DNA of 64,000 nt, from assembly GCF_004118855.1 (NCBI RefSeq), contig NZ_PDKF01000004.1:769604-833603 (forward strand), given 5' to 3'. Position numbers and translations under genes: made by a program. The notes under the pieces are model-generated. The model had not been told where the DNA came from and searched no databases. It was given only the letters and a program-made list of their open reading frames with translations. Shown in pieces: positions 32,416 to 39,781 of the stretch (the stretch's first letter is position 1; each line of letters starts with the position of its first letter). The stretch comes from Arcobacter sp. CECT 8983. Its GTDB lineage: Bacteria; Campylobacterota; Campylobacteria; Campylobacterales; Arcobacteraceae.

Positions 32416-33429
32416 ATGGAATATTTTAATGCAGTTAAAATTAATAGTTTTGGTACTAGCGAAGTTTTGGAACAGACAACTCTTAAGTTAAATGAGCCTA
32501 ACTCTGATGAAGTAATTATTAAAATTAGTCATTGTGGAATAGCTTTTTTAGATATTCTTATGAGAAAAGGCTCTTATCCAAATCTTCCTTCTTTACCTTT
32601 TATTCTTGGTAAAGATGTAGTTGGACACATTCATAAAGTCGGAAAAGACGTAAAAGATTTGAAAGTAGGACAAAGAGTATTGTCACATCTAAACTTAGGT
32701 GGTTATGCACAATTCGCTATTACAGATGCTAAAAACATAATAAAAGTTTCAGAAAATTTAGATGCAAATAAATTAGTTGCCTTACCTTTAAATTATGTGA
32801 CAGCATATCAGTTACTTCATCGTATAGCTAAAGTAAAAAAGGGTTCTACTATTTTAGTTCATGGTGGAGCTGGTGGAGTAGGTACTGCTTTACTTGAACT
32901 TGCGAGATTAAGTGATATAAAAGCTTATGCTACAGTTTCTTCAAAAGAAAAAATTGAAAGTGTTAAAAAAAGAGGAGCTATTCCAATAAATTATAAAAGT
33001 ACAGATTTTGTCTCTTTTTTAAAAGAAGAAGCTCCAAAAGGTATAGATGCTGTATTTGACCCTATAGCTGAAGAATATTGGAAAAAGTCTTCAAAGGTAC
33101 TAAAAAAAGGTGGTATTTTAGTAGCTTACGGTTTTTCAAGTTTAGTTTCAAATGATAATGTTATCTCACCTGAAGAATTGTCAAATGTAATTGGAAAATT
33201 AGTTGAGCTAGAAAAGTCAGAAATTAAACCTACTTGGTATAGCATAACAAAATTAAAAATGGAAGAACCTGAAATATATTTTGAAGATTTACTTAAAGTT
33301 GTTAAATTATTTGAAGAAGGAATAATTGATCCTGAAGTAGATTCCATATTTTCTTTAAAAGATGTAAAAAAAGCCCATGATCTTATAGAAAAAGGCTCTG
33401 TTATTGGGAAAGTAGTATTAAAAATATAA
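32416..33429 (+). CDS. Zinc-independent quinone oxidoreductase (MDR family)
   Basis: 337 residues from the ATG at 32416, which has AAAGGA 5 nt upstream; the frame is open from 32317, but that part overlaps the previous gene. MDR features: HCGIAFLDILMRKGSYPNLPSLPFILGKDVVG, VGQRVLSHL, the Rossmann GGAGGVGTALLELARL, and a C-terminal GSVIGKVVLKI. No zinc ligands are seen. It reduces quinones or enones with NADPH. It is the third gene of the reductase operon. Confidence 0.88.
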   Translation: MEYFNAVKINSFGTSEVLEQTTLKLNEPNSDEVIIKISHCGIAFLDILMRKGSYPNLPSLPFILGKDVVGHIHKVGKDVKDLKVGQRVLSHLNLGGYAQFAITDAKNIIKVSENLDANKLVALPLNYVTAYQLLHRIAKVKKGSTILVHGGAGGVGTALLELARLSDIKAYATVSSKEKIESVKKRGAIPINYKSTDFVSFLKEEAPKGIDAVFDPIAEEYWKKSSKVLKKGGILVAYGFSSLVSNDNVISPEELSNVIGKLVELEKSEIKPTWYSITKLKMEEPEIYFEDLLKVVKLFEEGIIDPEVDSIFSLKDVKKAHDLIEKGSVIGKVVLKI

Positions 33430-33457
33430 AAAACTTAGAGTTAAAAAAGGAAATATA

Positions 33458-33754
33458 ATGAAAGAAGTTGTAATTGTAGCAACAATTAAAGTAAAAGATG
33501 GATTTAAAGATGAAGTTTATAGTGAACTTTTAAAATTACACGAAGCAACTCATAAACATGATGAGGGTTGTCTTCAATATGATTTACATAAAAATTTAGA
33601 TGATGAAAATAGTTTTACTTTTATTGAAACTTGGGAAAATACAAAACTTTTAGATAAACATATGGAGAAAGAACATTTTTTACAATTTGTTAAATTTGTA
33701 GATGGTAAATTAGAAAATATGGATATAAAAAGATTAGAAAAAGAAGAATATTAA
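33458..33754 (+). CDS. Antibiotic biosynthesis monooxygenase (ABM) domain protein 1
   Basis: 98 residues, a single ABM (YgiN-like) ferredoxin-fold domain: VATIKVKDGFKDEVYSELLKLHEATHKHDEGCLQYDLHKNLDDENSFTFIETWENTKLLDKHMEKEHF. YgiN-type proteins oxidise quinols and pair with MdaB-type quinone reductases. The MdaB-like gene upstream makes that pairing likely here. A second, divergent ABM gene follows 1 bp later. Confidence 0.88.
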   Translation: MKEVVIVATIKVKDGFKDEVYSELLKLHEATHKHDEGCLQYDLHKNLDDENSFTFIETWENTKLLDKHMEKEHFLQFVKFVDGKLENMDIKRLEKEEY

Positions 33755-33755
33755 T

Positions 33756-34058
33756 ATGATTATTGCAATTGTAAAAGCAAAAATAAAAAATAATAAACAT
33801 GCAGAATTAAGAGAAATAGCAAATATTTTACAGTATGAATATGCCACAAAAGAAGAGGGTTGTGAACAGTATGAATCATTTATTGATGGTGATACTTTTA
33901 TTACTATTGAAAGATGGAGTTCTCAGGAATTACTTGATTTACACCTTGAATCTGAACATGTAAAAAAGTATGTACCAAAATTAAGAGAATGTGTAGTTGA
34001 TGAAACATTTGATGTTCAATTTATAAAAAGTGATGATATCTCTTTTTTAAAAATATAA
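33756..34058 (+). CDS. ABM domain protein 2
   Basis: 100 residues, again one ABM domain: IIAIVKAKIKNNKHAELREIANILQYEYATKEEGCEQYESFIDGDTFITIERWSSQELLDLHLESEHVKKY. It is clearly related to the preceding ABM protein but only by domain, so the pair may form a heterodimer, as ABM proteins work as dimers. It starts one base after the stop of the first ABM gene and has only a weak ribosome site, so it is probably coupled. Confidence 0.85.
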   Translation: MIIAIVKAKIKNNKHAELREIANILQYEYATKEEGCEQYESFIDGDTFITIERWSSQELLDLHLESEHVKKYVPKLRECVVDETFDVQFIKSDDISFLKI

Positions 34059-34072
34059 AAGTATAAATATTC

Positions 34073-34996
34073 ATGAAAAAAGAAGAAAATAAAACCAAAT
34101 ATTTTGTTGGTATGTTAATAGCCATGTTACTTTGGGGAGTTGCATGGACTTCTGGAAAAGCAGCAGTTGAACACTCAAATATACAAGTGGCTTCATTTTG
34201 GAGATATACTATTTCTTTTATAGGAATGATACCAGTTATAATTTATATGAAAAAAACTTTAAAAACTGACTTTTTAGGATATTTTTATATGATTTTAGCT
34301 GGATTATTAAGTGCAGCTTTTAGTTACTTGTTTTTTGCAGGACTTGCCCATGGAGAAGCTGGATATGGTGGAACTATGGTTACCTCATTAGTCCCTTTAC
34401 TTACATATTTTTTATCTATTTTACTTTTTGGTACAAAAGTATCAGCAAAACAAGTACTTGCTTTAGGTATTGGTGTATTTGGAGCTATTATTTTACTTCG
34501 TATACCAATGGAGGGATTAGACTTTCTAAATCTTGATAGTATATATTTCTTAATTTGTGCTATTGTTTGGTCTTTTGTTACAGTTCTAACGCAAAAGGCT
34601 TCAAAAAGAGTTGACCCTATGTTTTATACTTTAGTGATTTTTGGTGTAACTTCTTTTACAAATATGATTATTGCCTTACCATATCATCCTTTTGAAATAG
34701 GATTATATGACTCAGTATTTTGGTTAAATATTTTATTTGTAGGGTTATTCTCTGGAACTTTTGCTATGGCAATATTTTTTGCAAGTGCAAGTAGAATTGG
34801 TGCACACAATACAGGTGTGTTTATGTTTATAGTTCCAGTTGGTGCAATAATCTCAAGTTATTTTGCATATAATGAGAAAATAGTATCTTCTACTGTAATA
34901 GGTTGTTTATTAGCACTAATAGCTGTTATACTATTTAACAAAAAAAGTAAACTAGAAAAACTAAAATTAAAAGAAGCAAAGCTTGGAATTGACTAA
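34073..34996 (+). CDS. EamA family DMT transporter
   Basis: 307 residues with ten membrane helices: MLLWGVAWTSGKAAVEHSNIQVASFWRY opens repeat 1, and IYFLICAIVWSFVTVLTQKAS and GAHNTGVFMFIVPVGAIISSYF belong to repeat 2. It sits inside the reductase operon, 14 bp behind ABM 2, which suggests it exports the toxic substrate or its reduced product. That is inference; the substrate is unknown. Confidence 0.9.
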   Translation: MKKEENKTKYFVGMLIAMLLWGVAWTSGKAAVEHSNIQVASFWRYTISFIGMIPVIIYMKKTLKTDFLGYFYMILAGLLSAAFSYLFFAGLAHGEAGYGGTMVTSLVPLLTYFLSILLFGTKVSAKQVLALGIGVFGAIILLRIPMEGLDFLNLDSIYFLICAIVWSFVTVLTQKASKRVDPMFYTLVIFGVTSFTNMIIALPYHPFEIGLYDSVFWLNILFVGLFSGTFAMAIFFASASRIGAHNTGVFMFIVPVGAIISSYFAYNEKIVSSTVIGCLLALIAVILFNKKSKLEKLKLKEAKLGID

Positions 34997-35033
34997 GCTT
35001 TTTGATATATAAAATTAAATTAAAAGGATAATT

Positions 35034-35663
35034 ATGGAAAAAACATTTATGGAAGCTATGGATTTTAGACATGCTTGTAAAATTTTTGATGATACAAAAA
35101 AGATTACTGATGAGGATTTAACATATATTTTAGAAGCTGGTAGAAAATCTTGTTCTTCTTTTGGGATGGAACCTTGGAAATTTTTAGTTATTACAAATGA
35201 TGATTTAAGAGAAAAGTTAAAAGAAGTATGTTGGAATCAGCCTCAAATAACTACTTGTTCTCATCTTGTAATTATTCTTGCAGCAATTGAAAATGTAAAA
35301 CCAGAATCTGGTGTGCCTAAAAGAAAATTTGGAAGAAGAGAGATGCCTCAAGAAAAATTAGATTTTTATTTAAATCTTTATGCTACTCATTTAAAAGAAA
35401 CACTTTCTACTGACGAAAATATCTATGCTTGGACTTCAAAACAAACATATATAGCAGCTTCAAATATGATGACAGCAGCAGCTGTAAGAGGAATTGATTC
35501 TTGTCCTATTGAAGGTTTTGAAAAAGAGAATGTTGAAAAGATTTTAGAATTAGATATAACAAAATATCAATTATCATTAGTTTTACCATTTGGATATAGA
35601 ATTAATGAACAATCATCTCAACAAAGAGAAAAATTAGAAGATATCGTAGAATATATCAAATAG
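35034..35663 (+). CDS. NfsB-like nitroreductase
   Basis: 209 residues, the length of oxygen-insensitive nitroreductases. AMDFRHACKIFDDTKKITDEDLTYILEAGRKSCSSFGMEPWKFLVI is the FMN-binding start; later QTYIAASNMMTAAAVRGIDSCPIEGFEKENVEKIL carries the family phrase for the flavin site, and a C-terminal LVLPFGYRIN follows. It reduces nitro compounds or quinones. It is a second, different nitroreductase branch in the operon. Confidence 0.9.
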   Translation: MEKTFMEAMDFRHACKIFDDTKKITDEDLTYILEAGRKSCSSFGMEPWKFLVITNDDLREKLKEVCWNQPQITTCSHLVIILAAIENVKPESGVPKRKFGRREMPQEKLDFYLNLYATHLKETLSTDENIYAWTSKQTYIAASNMMTAAAVRGIDSCPIEGFEKENVEKILELDITKYQLSLVLPFGYRINEQSSQQREKLEDIVEYIK

Positions 35664-35681
35664 CCATCAGAAGGTACAATA

Positions 35682-36713
35682 ATGAGTTTACTTTTAAGTC
35701 CTAGTAGTATTGGAAATTGTCAATTAAAAAATAAAGTAGTTATGCCTCCAATGTGCATGTATAAAAGTGATAATAGTGGAAAAATTATGCCTTTTCACTC
35801 TTTTCATTATGCTTCACGGGCAATGGGAAATGTTGGTTTAATTATTGTTGAAGCAACAGCAGTTGAAGCAAGGGGAAGAATTTCTAATAATGACTTAGGA
35901 CTTTGGGAAGATTCTCAAATTGCTGGACATAAACAACTTGTAGATCAAGCCCATGAGTTTGGTTCAAAAATAGCTATTCAACTTGCCCATGCAGGAAGAA
36001 AGAGTTTAGTTAAAGAGACAACTCCTATAGCTCCTTCTTCAATAGCTTTTGATACAAGTGGTGGATTTAAAACTCCCCAGTCTTTAGATTTAGAACATAT
36101 AGCTTTAGTTAAACAGTTATTTTTAGACTCTGCAAAAAGAGCAAAAGAAGCTGGTTATGATATTTTAGAACTTCATGCAGCCCATGGATATTTACTTTGT
36201 GAATTTTTATCTCCTTTAACAAACAAAAGAGAAGATATCTATGGTGGAAGTTTAGAAAATAGATGTAGGTTAACTTTAGAGATTGCAAAACTTTTAAAAG
36301 AGCAAATAGATTTACCTTTAATAGTTAGAATTTCAGCGAGTGAATGGAAAACAGATGGCTGGAATATTGAAGATTCTCTTTATTTATCAAAAGAGCTTAA
36401 AAAAATAGGAGTTGATTCTATTCATGTTTCAGCAGGAGGAAATCAAAAAGATCCAGATTTGATGCCAGAACTTTCTGCTTTATATCAATGTGATTATGCA
36501 AAAAAGATAAAAGAAAGTATATCTATTCCTGTGATTGCAGTTGGATTAATAACAACTTCAAAACAAGGAGAAGCTATTTTACAAGATAAAGTTTGTGATT
36601 TCGTAGCTTATGGAAGAGAACTTTTAAGAAATGCAAATCTAGTATTTCAATTTGCAAAAGAGCTTAATCAAAAAGAGTTAATAGATAACTCTTATCTTAG
36701 AGCATATTTATAA
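35682..36713 (+). CDS. Old yellow enzyme family NADH:flavin oxidoreductase (YqjM-like)
   Basis: 343 residues. The OYE TIM barrel is clear: LKNKVVMPPMCMYKSDNSGKIMPFHSFHYASRA (Cys26-type residue as in YqjM), EATAVEARGRISNNDLGLW, AIQLAHAGRKS (His/Ala-Gly-Arg) and LELHAAHGYLLCEFLSPLTNKREDIYGGSLENR. It reduces alpha,beta-unsaturated carbonyls and some nitro compounds with NADPH. It is the last gene of the operon and ends in a terminator hairpin. Confidence 0.92.
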   Translation: MSLLLSPSSIGNCQLKNKVVMPPMCMYKSDNSGKIMPFHSFHYASRAMGNVGLIIVEATAVEARGRISNNDLGLWEDSQIAGHKQLVDQAHEFGSKIAIQLAHAGRKSLVKETTPIAPSSIAFDTSGGFKTPQSLDLEHIALVKQLFLDSAKRAKEAGYDILELHAAHGYLLCEFLSPLTNKREDIYGGSLENRCRLTLEIAKLLKEQIDLPLIVRISASEWKTDGWNIEDSLYLSKELKKIGVDSIHVSAGGNQKDPDLMPELSALYQCDYAKKIKESISIPVIAVGLITTSKQGEAILQDKVCDFVAYGRELLRNANLVFQFAKELNQKELIDNSYLRAYL

Positions 36714-36742
36714 AAAGCTAGGTTTTAAACTAGCTTTTTATA
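36709..36742. terminator. Strong bidirectional terminator
   Basis: TATAAAAAGCTAG and CTAGCTTTTTATA form a perfect 13-bp stem around an 8-nt loop, overlapping the stop of the OYE gene and the end of the convergent MFS gene. Confidence 0.8.
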
Positions 36743-37858
36743 TAAAATCCCAAGTAATATTACTACAAATAAACCAAGCCCTACTGCTAAAAAGAAGTTA
36801 TGAATTCCTAAATTTCTTACTACTGGATAAAACACTATTGGTGAAGCAAATTGTCCTAAAAAAACTGAACTTGTTAGATATCCAGAGGCTTTAACTCTTT
36901 TTTCAAATGTTGTTTTACTTAACATCCAAGCAGAGATATTTGTCATCATAAGACCTCCACCAAAACCAAGTAAAATACCAGTTAGAAAGAAGAAATATAC
37001 ATTATTGACAAATGAAATAGCAGTTAATCCTATTGCGCATATAGTTAGTGCAATTAAATAAATAGTAGAAAAACTATATTTCTTTTTAAATTTTGAAAAA
37101 TACATTGCTCCAATTCCATTAGAAAGAAATGCAAGACCTATAATAGAACCAGTTAATTTTCCACTTGCATGGAATTCATTTATTATTAAAAATGGAAGTT
37201 GAGTAGGTAAAATAAAGAAAATTGTCATATATAAAAAACCTAAAAAATATATTCCAATAAGATTTGTTGGAACCACAGTTATTTCTTCTTGTTTTAAATC
37301 TTCTTGATGTTTTTCAACTAAAAAGTATATAACCATTGGAAGAAGTAAAAATCCAATCAAATATATTCCAAAAGGGAATCTCCAGTTTATATCAGATAAA
37401 AATCCTCCACCAACAACAAATACAACACCTCCTATAGACATAAAAGCACTTTGATAGCCCATAAATTTGTGTCTTGCTTCTCCTTGAAAATAGTCGCCAA
37501 CTAAAGAAGTAGATACAATCATAAGTATTGCAATTGCTATTCCAAAAAGTGACCTTGAGAATAAGAACATTTCTACATTTTCTAAGTATAATCCAGCACT
37601 TCCAGTTAATGCAAAAATAATTAAAGCTGAAATAGCTGATTTCTTTTTTCCAATCTTAAAAATCAGATGACCTAAAAACGGTGAGAATAGGGCAATAATA
37701 ACTGAAGGTAATGTAAGCATTAACCTTGAATAAAACTCAATGTTTTTTATATCACTAAAATAGTCTTGAAATCTAGGAAGTGCTGTTACAATAGCAACAT
37801 TTGACATCATAGTTGTCATAGATAAAAATAATAATGTAAGAATAGCTGTTTTTTTAAT
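36725..37858 (-). CDS. MFS transporter, probably starting at ATT
   Basis: 377 residues if started at the ATT at 37858. The reason is that AAAGG lies 7 nt upstream and the 13 codons between it and the first ATG (37819) encode IKKTAILTLLFLS, the first half of a normal MFS helix 1; starting at ATG would cut that helix and leaves no ribosome site. No ATG, GTG or TTG occurs in frame upstream before a stop. Eleven to twelve helices follow, with LGHLIFKIGKKKSAISAL (motif A region) and GFGGGLMMTNISAWML. It is a drug or metabolite exporter by family; the substrate is unknown. Confidence 0.75.
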   Translation of the reverse strand: MKKTAILTLLFLSMTTMMSNVAIVTALPRFQDYFSDIKNIEFYSRLMLTLPSVIIALFSPFLGHLIFKIGKKKSAISALIIFALTGSAGLYLENVEMFLFSRSLFGIAIAILMIVSTSLVGDYFQGEARHKFMGYQSAFMSIGGVVFVVGGGFLSDINWRFPFGIYLIGFLLLPMVIYFLVEKHQEDLKQEEITVVPTNLIGIYFLGFLYMTIFFILPTQLPFLIINEFHASGKLTGSIIGLAFLSNGIGAMYFSKFKKKYSFSTIYLIALTICAIGLTAISFVNNVYFFFLTGILLGFGGGLMMTNISAWMLSKTTFEKRVKASGYLTSSVFLGQFASPIVFYPVVRNLGIHNFFLAVGLGLFVVILLGILYKKLV

Positions 37859-37929
37859 TATATAACCTTTTATGAATTTTAAGAGAATGTAATTTTAGCA
37901 TAAAATTTTTTATATGTAATATTTATTTA

Positions 37930-38009
37930 AAAGATTCCTTAAATAAGGGTTCTTTAAGTATCTTAAAATCATAAAATGTGAAATAAATGTATTAAAAGTT
38001 TCCTTAAAT
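37930..38009 (+). repeat. TTCCTTAAAT repeats upstream of the TRAP operon
   Basis: AAAGATTCCTTAAAT (37930-37944) and AAAGTTTCCTTAAAT (37995-38009) differ at one base and are 65 bp apart. Looser copies (TCTTTAAGT, TCTTAAAAT) lie in between. They precede dctP and could bind its regulator. Confidence 0.35.
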
Positions 38010-38117
38010 TTAAAAACTATAAATATGAAATATTACAAAAAATAACCAGTTTAATTGTGTAACATAAGTTAAAATTTGTCATACTAGGAGTGTAATTTTA
38101 ACGCAAAAGGGGATAAA

Positions 38118-39131
38118 ATGAAATTAACAAAATTTAAAGGACTGGTTTTAGCAGGTATGCTTGCCGCTACAAGTTTAAGTGCAGCTACGTGGAAATATGC
38201 TTTTGGTGAAGGTACAAGTGATCCTCAAGGAATATATGCAACTGCGTTTAAAGATTTTATTGAAGATAACTCAAGACATAAGATTGAACTTTATGAAGTT
38301 GGTTCTTTAGGTGAAGAATCAGATATGATGGAGCAAGCAAAAGCTGGTTTATTACAGTTTATTGGTCAATCAACAGGATATATGGGTGGAACAATTCCAC
38401 AAATGGATGTTTTCACAGTACCATATGTTCTTCCAACAGATACAAAAGAGCTTGATTATTTTTTCAAAAACTCTAAAGTAGTTAATGAAATGCTACCAAA
38501 AATCTTTAATAAACATGGATTAGAACTTTTAGCGATTTTCCCAGAAGGTGAAATGGCAGTTACAACTATGGAAGAGTTCAGAAGCCCTGATGATTTAAAG
38601 GGTAAAAAAATGAGAGTAATGCCAGGTTCTCCTATTTTAGTAGAAACTTATGAAGCATTTGGTGCTTCTCCTCAACCAATGACATGGGGTGATTTAGTTG
38701 GTGCTCTTAAAACTGGAATGGTTGATGGACAAGAAAATCCAACAGTTTGGATTGAAGCATATGGATTAGATGAATTAACTAAAGTACTTACTTATACAGG
38801 ACATGGACACTTTAATGCATCAGTTAGTGCAAATAAGAACTTCTTTGATGGATTAGGTAAAAGAGATAAAAGGTTAGTTGAAGAAGCAGCTAAGTATGCT
38901 CAAAAAGTAATTCTTGAAGAGGCTCAAAAACTTGATGCAATAGGTATTGGAAGAATAGTAAAAACAAATCCTGATTATAAAATCAATATGTTAACAAAAG
39001 AAGAGAGAGCTGCATTTAAAAAAGCAGCACAAAAAGTACAAGACTCGTTTGCTTCAAAGAGTGCTTCTAATAAAAAAATCATGGATCAAATCAAAAGAGA
39101 TTTAGCTGAAGCTGAAAAAAATACAAAGTAA
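38118..39131 (+). CDS. dctP: TRAP transporter substrate-binding protein
   Basis: 337 residues. A signal peptide (about 1-22, ending SLSAAT) leads to the DctP fold: AFGEGTSDPQGIYATAFKDFIEDNSRHKIELYEVGSLGEE, the ligand-contact phrase KKMRVMPGSPILVETYEAFGA with the conserved Arg that binds carboxylates, and GALKTGMVDGQENP. It captures a carboxylated solute in the periplasm. The ribosome site AAAAGGGGAT is strong. A stem-loop separates it from the two permease genes. The ligand is unknown. Confidence 0.92.
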   Translation: MKLTKFKGLVLAGMLAATSLSAATWKYAFGEGTSDPQGIYATAFKDFIEDNSRHKIELYEVGSLGEESDMMEQAKAGLLQFIGQSTGYMGGTIPQMDVFTVPYVLPTDTKELDYFFKNSKVVNEMLPKIFNKHGLELLAIFPEGEMAVTTMEEFRSPDDLKGKKMRVMPGSPILVETYEAFGASPQPMTWGDLVGALKTGMVDGQENPTVWIEAYGLDELTKVLTYTGHGHFNASVSANKNFFDGLGKRDKRLVEEAAKYAQKVILEEAQKLDAIGIGRIVKTNPDYKINMLTKEERAAFKKAAQKVQDSFASKSASNKKIMDQIKRDLAEAEKNTK

Positions 39132-39136
39132 TATAC

Positions 39137-39164
39137 AAAACATCTAGCAAAAGCTAGATGTTTT
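39137..39164 (+). terminator. Stem-loop between dctP and dctQ
   Basis: AAAACATCTAGC and GCTAGATGTTTT make a perfect 12-bp stem around AAAA, starting 6 bp after the dctP stop. Only TTTTAC follows, so it is more likely a partial terminator or mRNA-protecting hairpin that raises binding protein over permease than a full stop. Confidence 0.65.
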
Positions 39165-39178
39165 ACAAAGGGGAAAAT

Positions 39179-39772
39179 ATGTTCGAAAAGAAAAGAGAAG
39201 ACTCAGCTGAAAACTCGAAAAATAAAAACATATTTCTTAGGGCTGTAGATTTTTTAGATTTAATGCTTAGCCGCTTTGAAGAATTTATGTTAGCTATTGG
39301 TGTTGTCGCAATGGCAGCGGTAACAATTCTGTCAGTTATTACTAGATTCATCTTTAATGATGCTTTGACTGTTACTGATGAGTTAAATATGATATTTATA
39401 GTTATAGTTACTTTTGCAGGACTTAGTTATGCAGCAAGAAATGCAAGACATATTAGAATGTCAGCTATTTATGATGCAATGTCTAAACCAGTTAGAAAAG
39501 TGCTTATAATATTTATTTCATCAGTTACAGCTTTTTTTATGTTTGTATTAACATACTATTCATATAGTTATATTGTAGAAGTATATGAAAGTGGAAGAAT
39601 TCTTCCAGCATTAGGAATTCCTGTATTTTATATTTATTTGTGGGTTCCAATTGGTTTTGCCATAACAGGTTTACAATATAGTTTTACAGTAATCAAGAAT
39701 CTTCGAAAAAGTGATGTTTTCCTTTCTACAAAGGTAAAAGATGGCTATAAAGAAACAAATATTGAAGTATAG
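39179..39772 (+). CDS. dctQ: TRAP transporter small permease
   Basis: 197 residues from the ATG at 39179, chosen for AAAGGGG 5 nt upstream; an earlier in-frame ATG at 39158 lies inside the stem-loop. Four membrane helices are seen, with the DctQ phrases VLSVITRFIFNDALTVTDELNMIFIVIVTFAGLSYAARNARHIRMSAIYD and LPALGIPVFYIYLWVPIGFAITG. It forms the membrane complex with DctM. It is 9 bp ahead of dctM. Confidence 0.9.
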   Translation: MFEKKREDSAENSKNKNIFLRAVDFLDLMLSRFEEFMLAIGVVAMAAVTILSVITRFIFNDALTVTDELNMIFIVIVTFAGLSYAARNARHIRMSAIYDAMSKPVRKVLIIFISSVTAFFMFVLTYYSYSYIVEVYESGRILPALGIPVFYIYLWVPIGFAITGLQYSFTVIKNLRKSDVFLSTKVKDGYKETNIEV

Positions 39773-39781
39773 GGCTTAATC

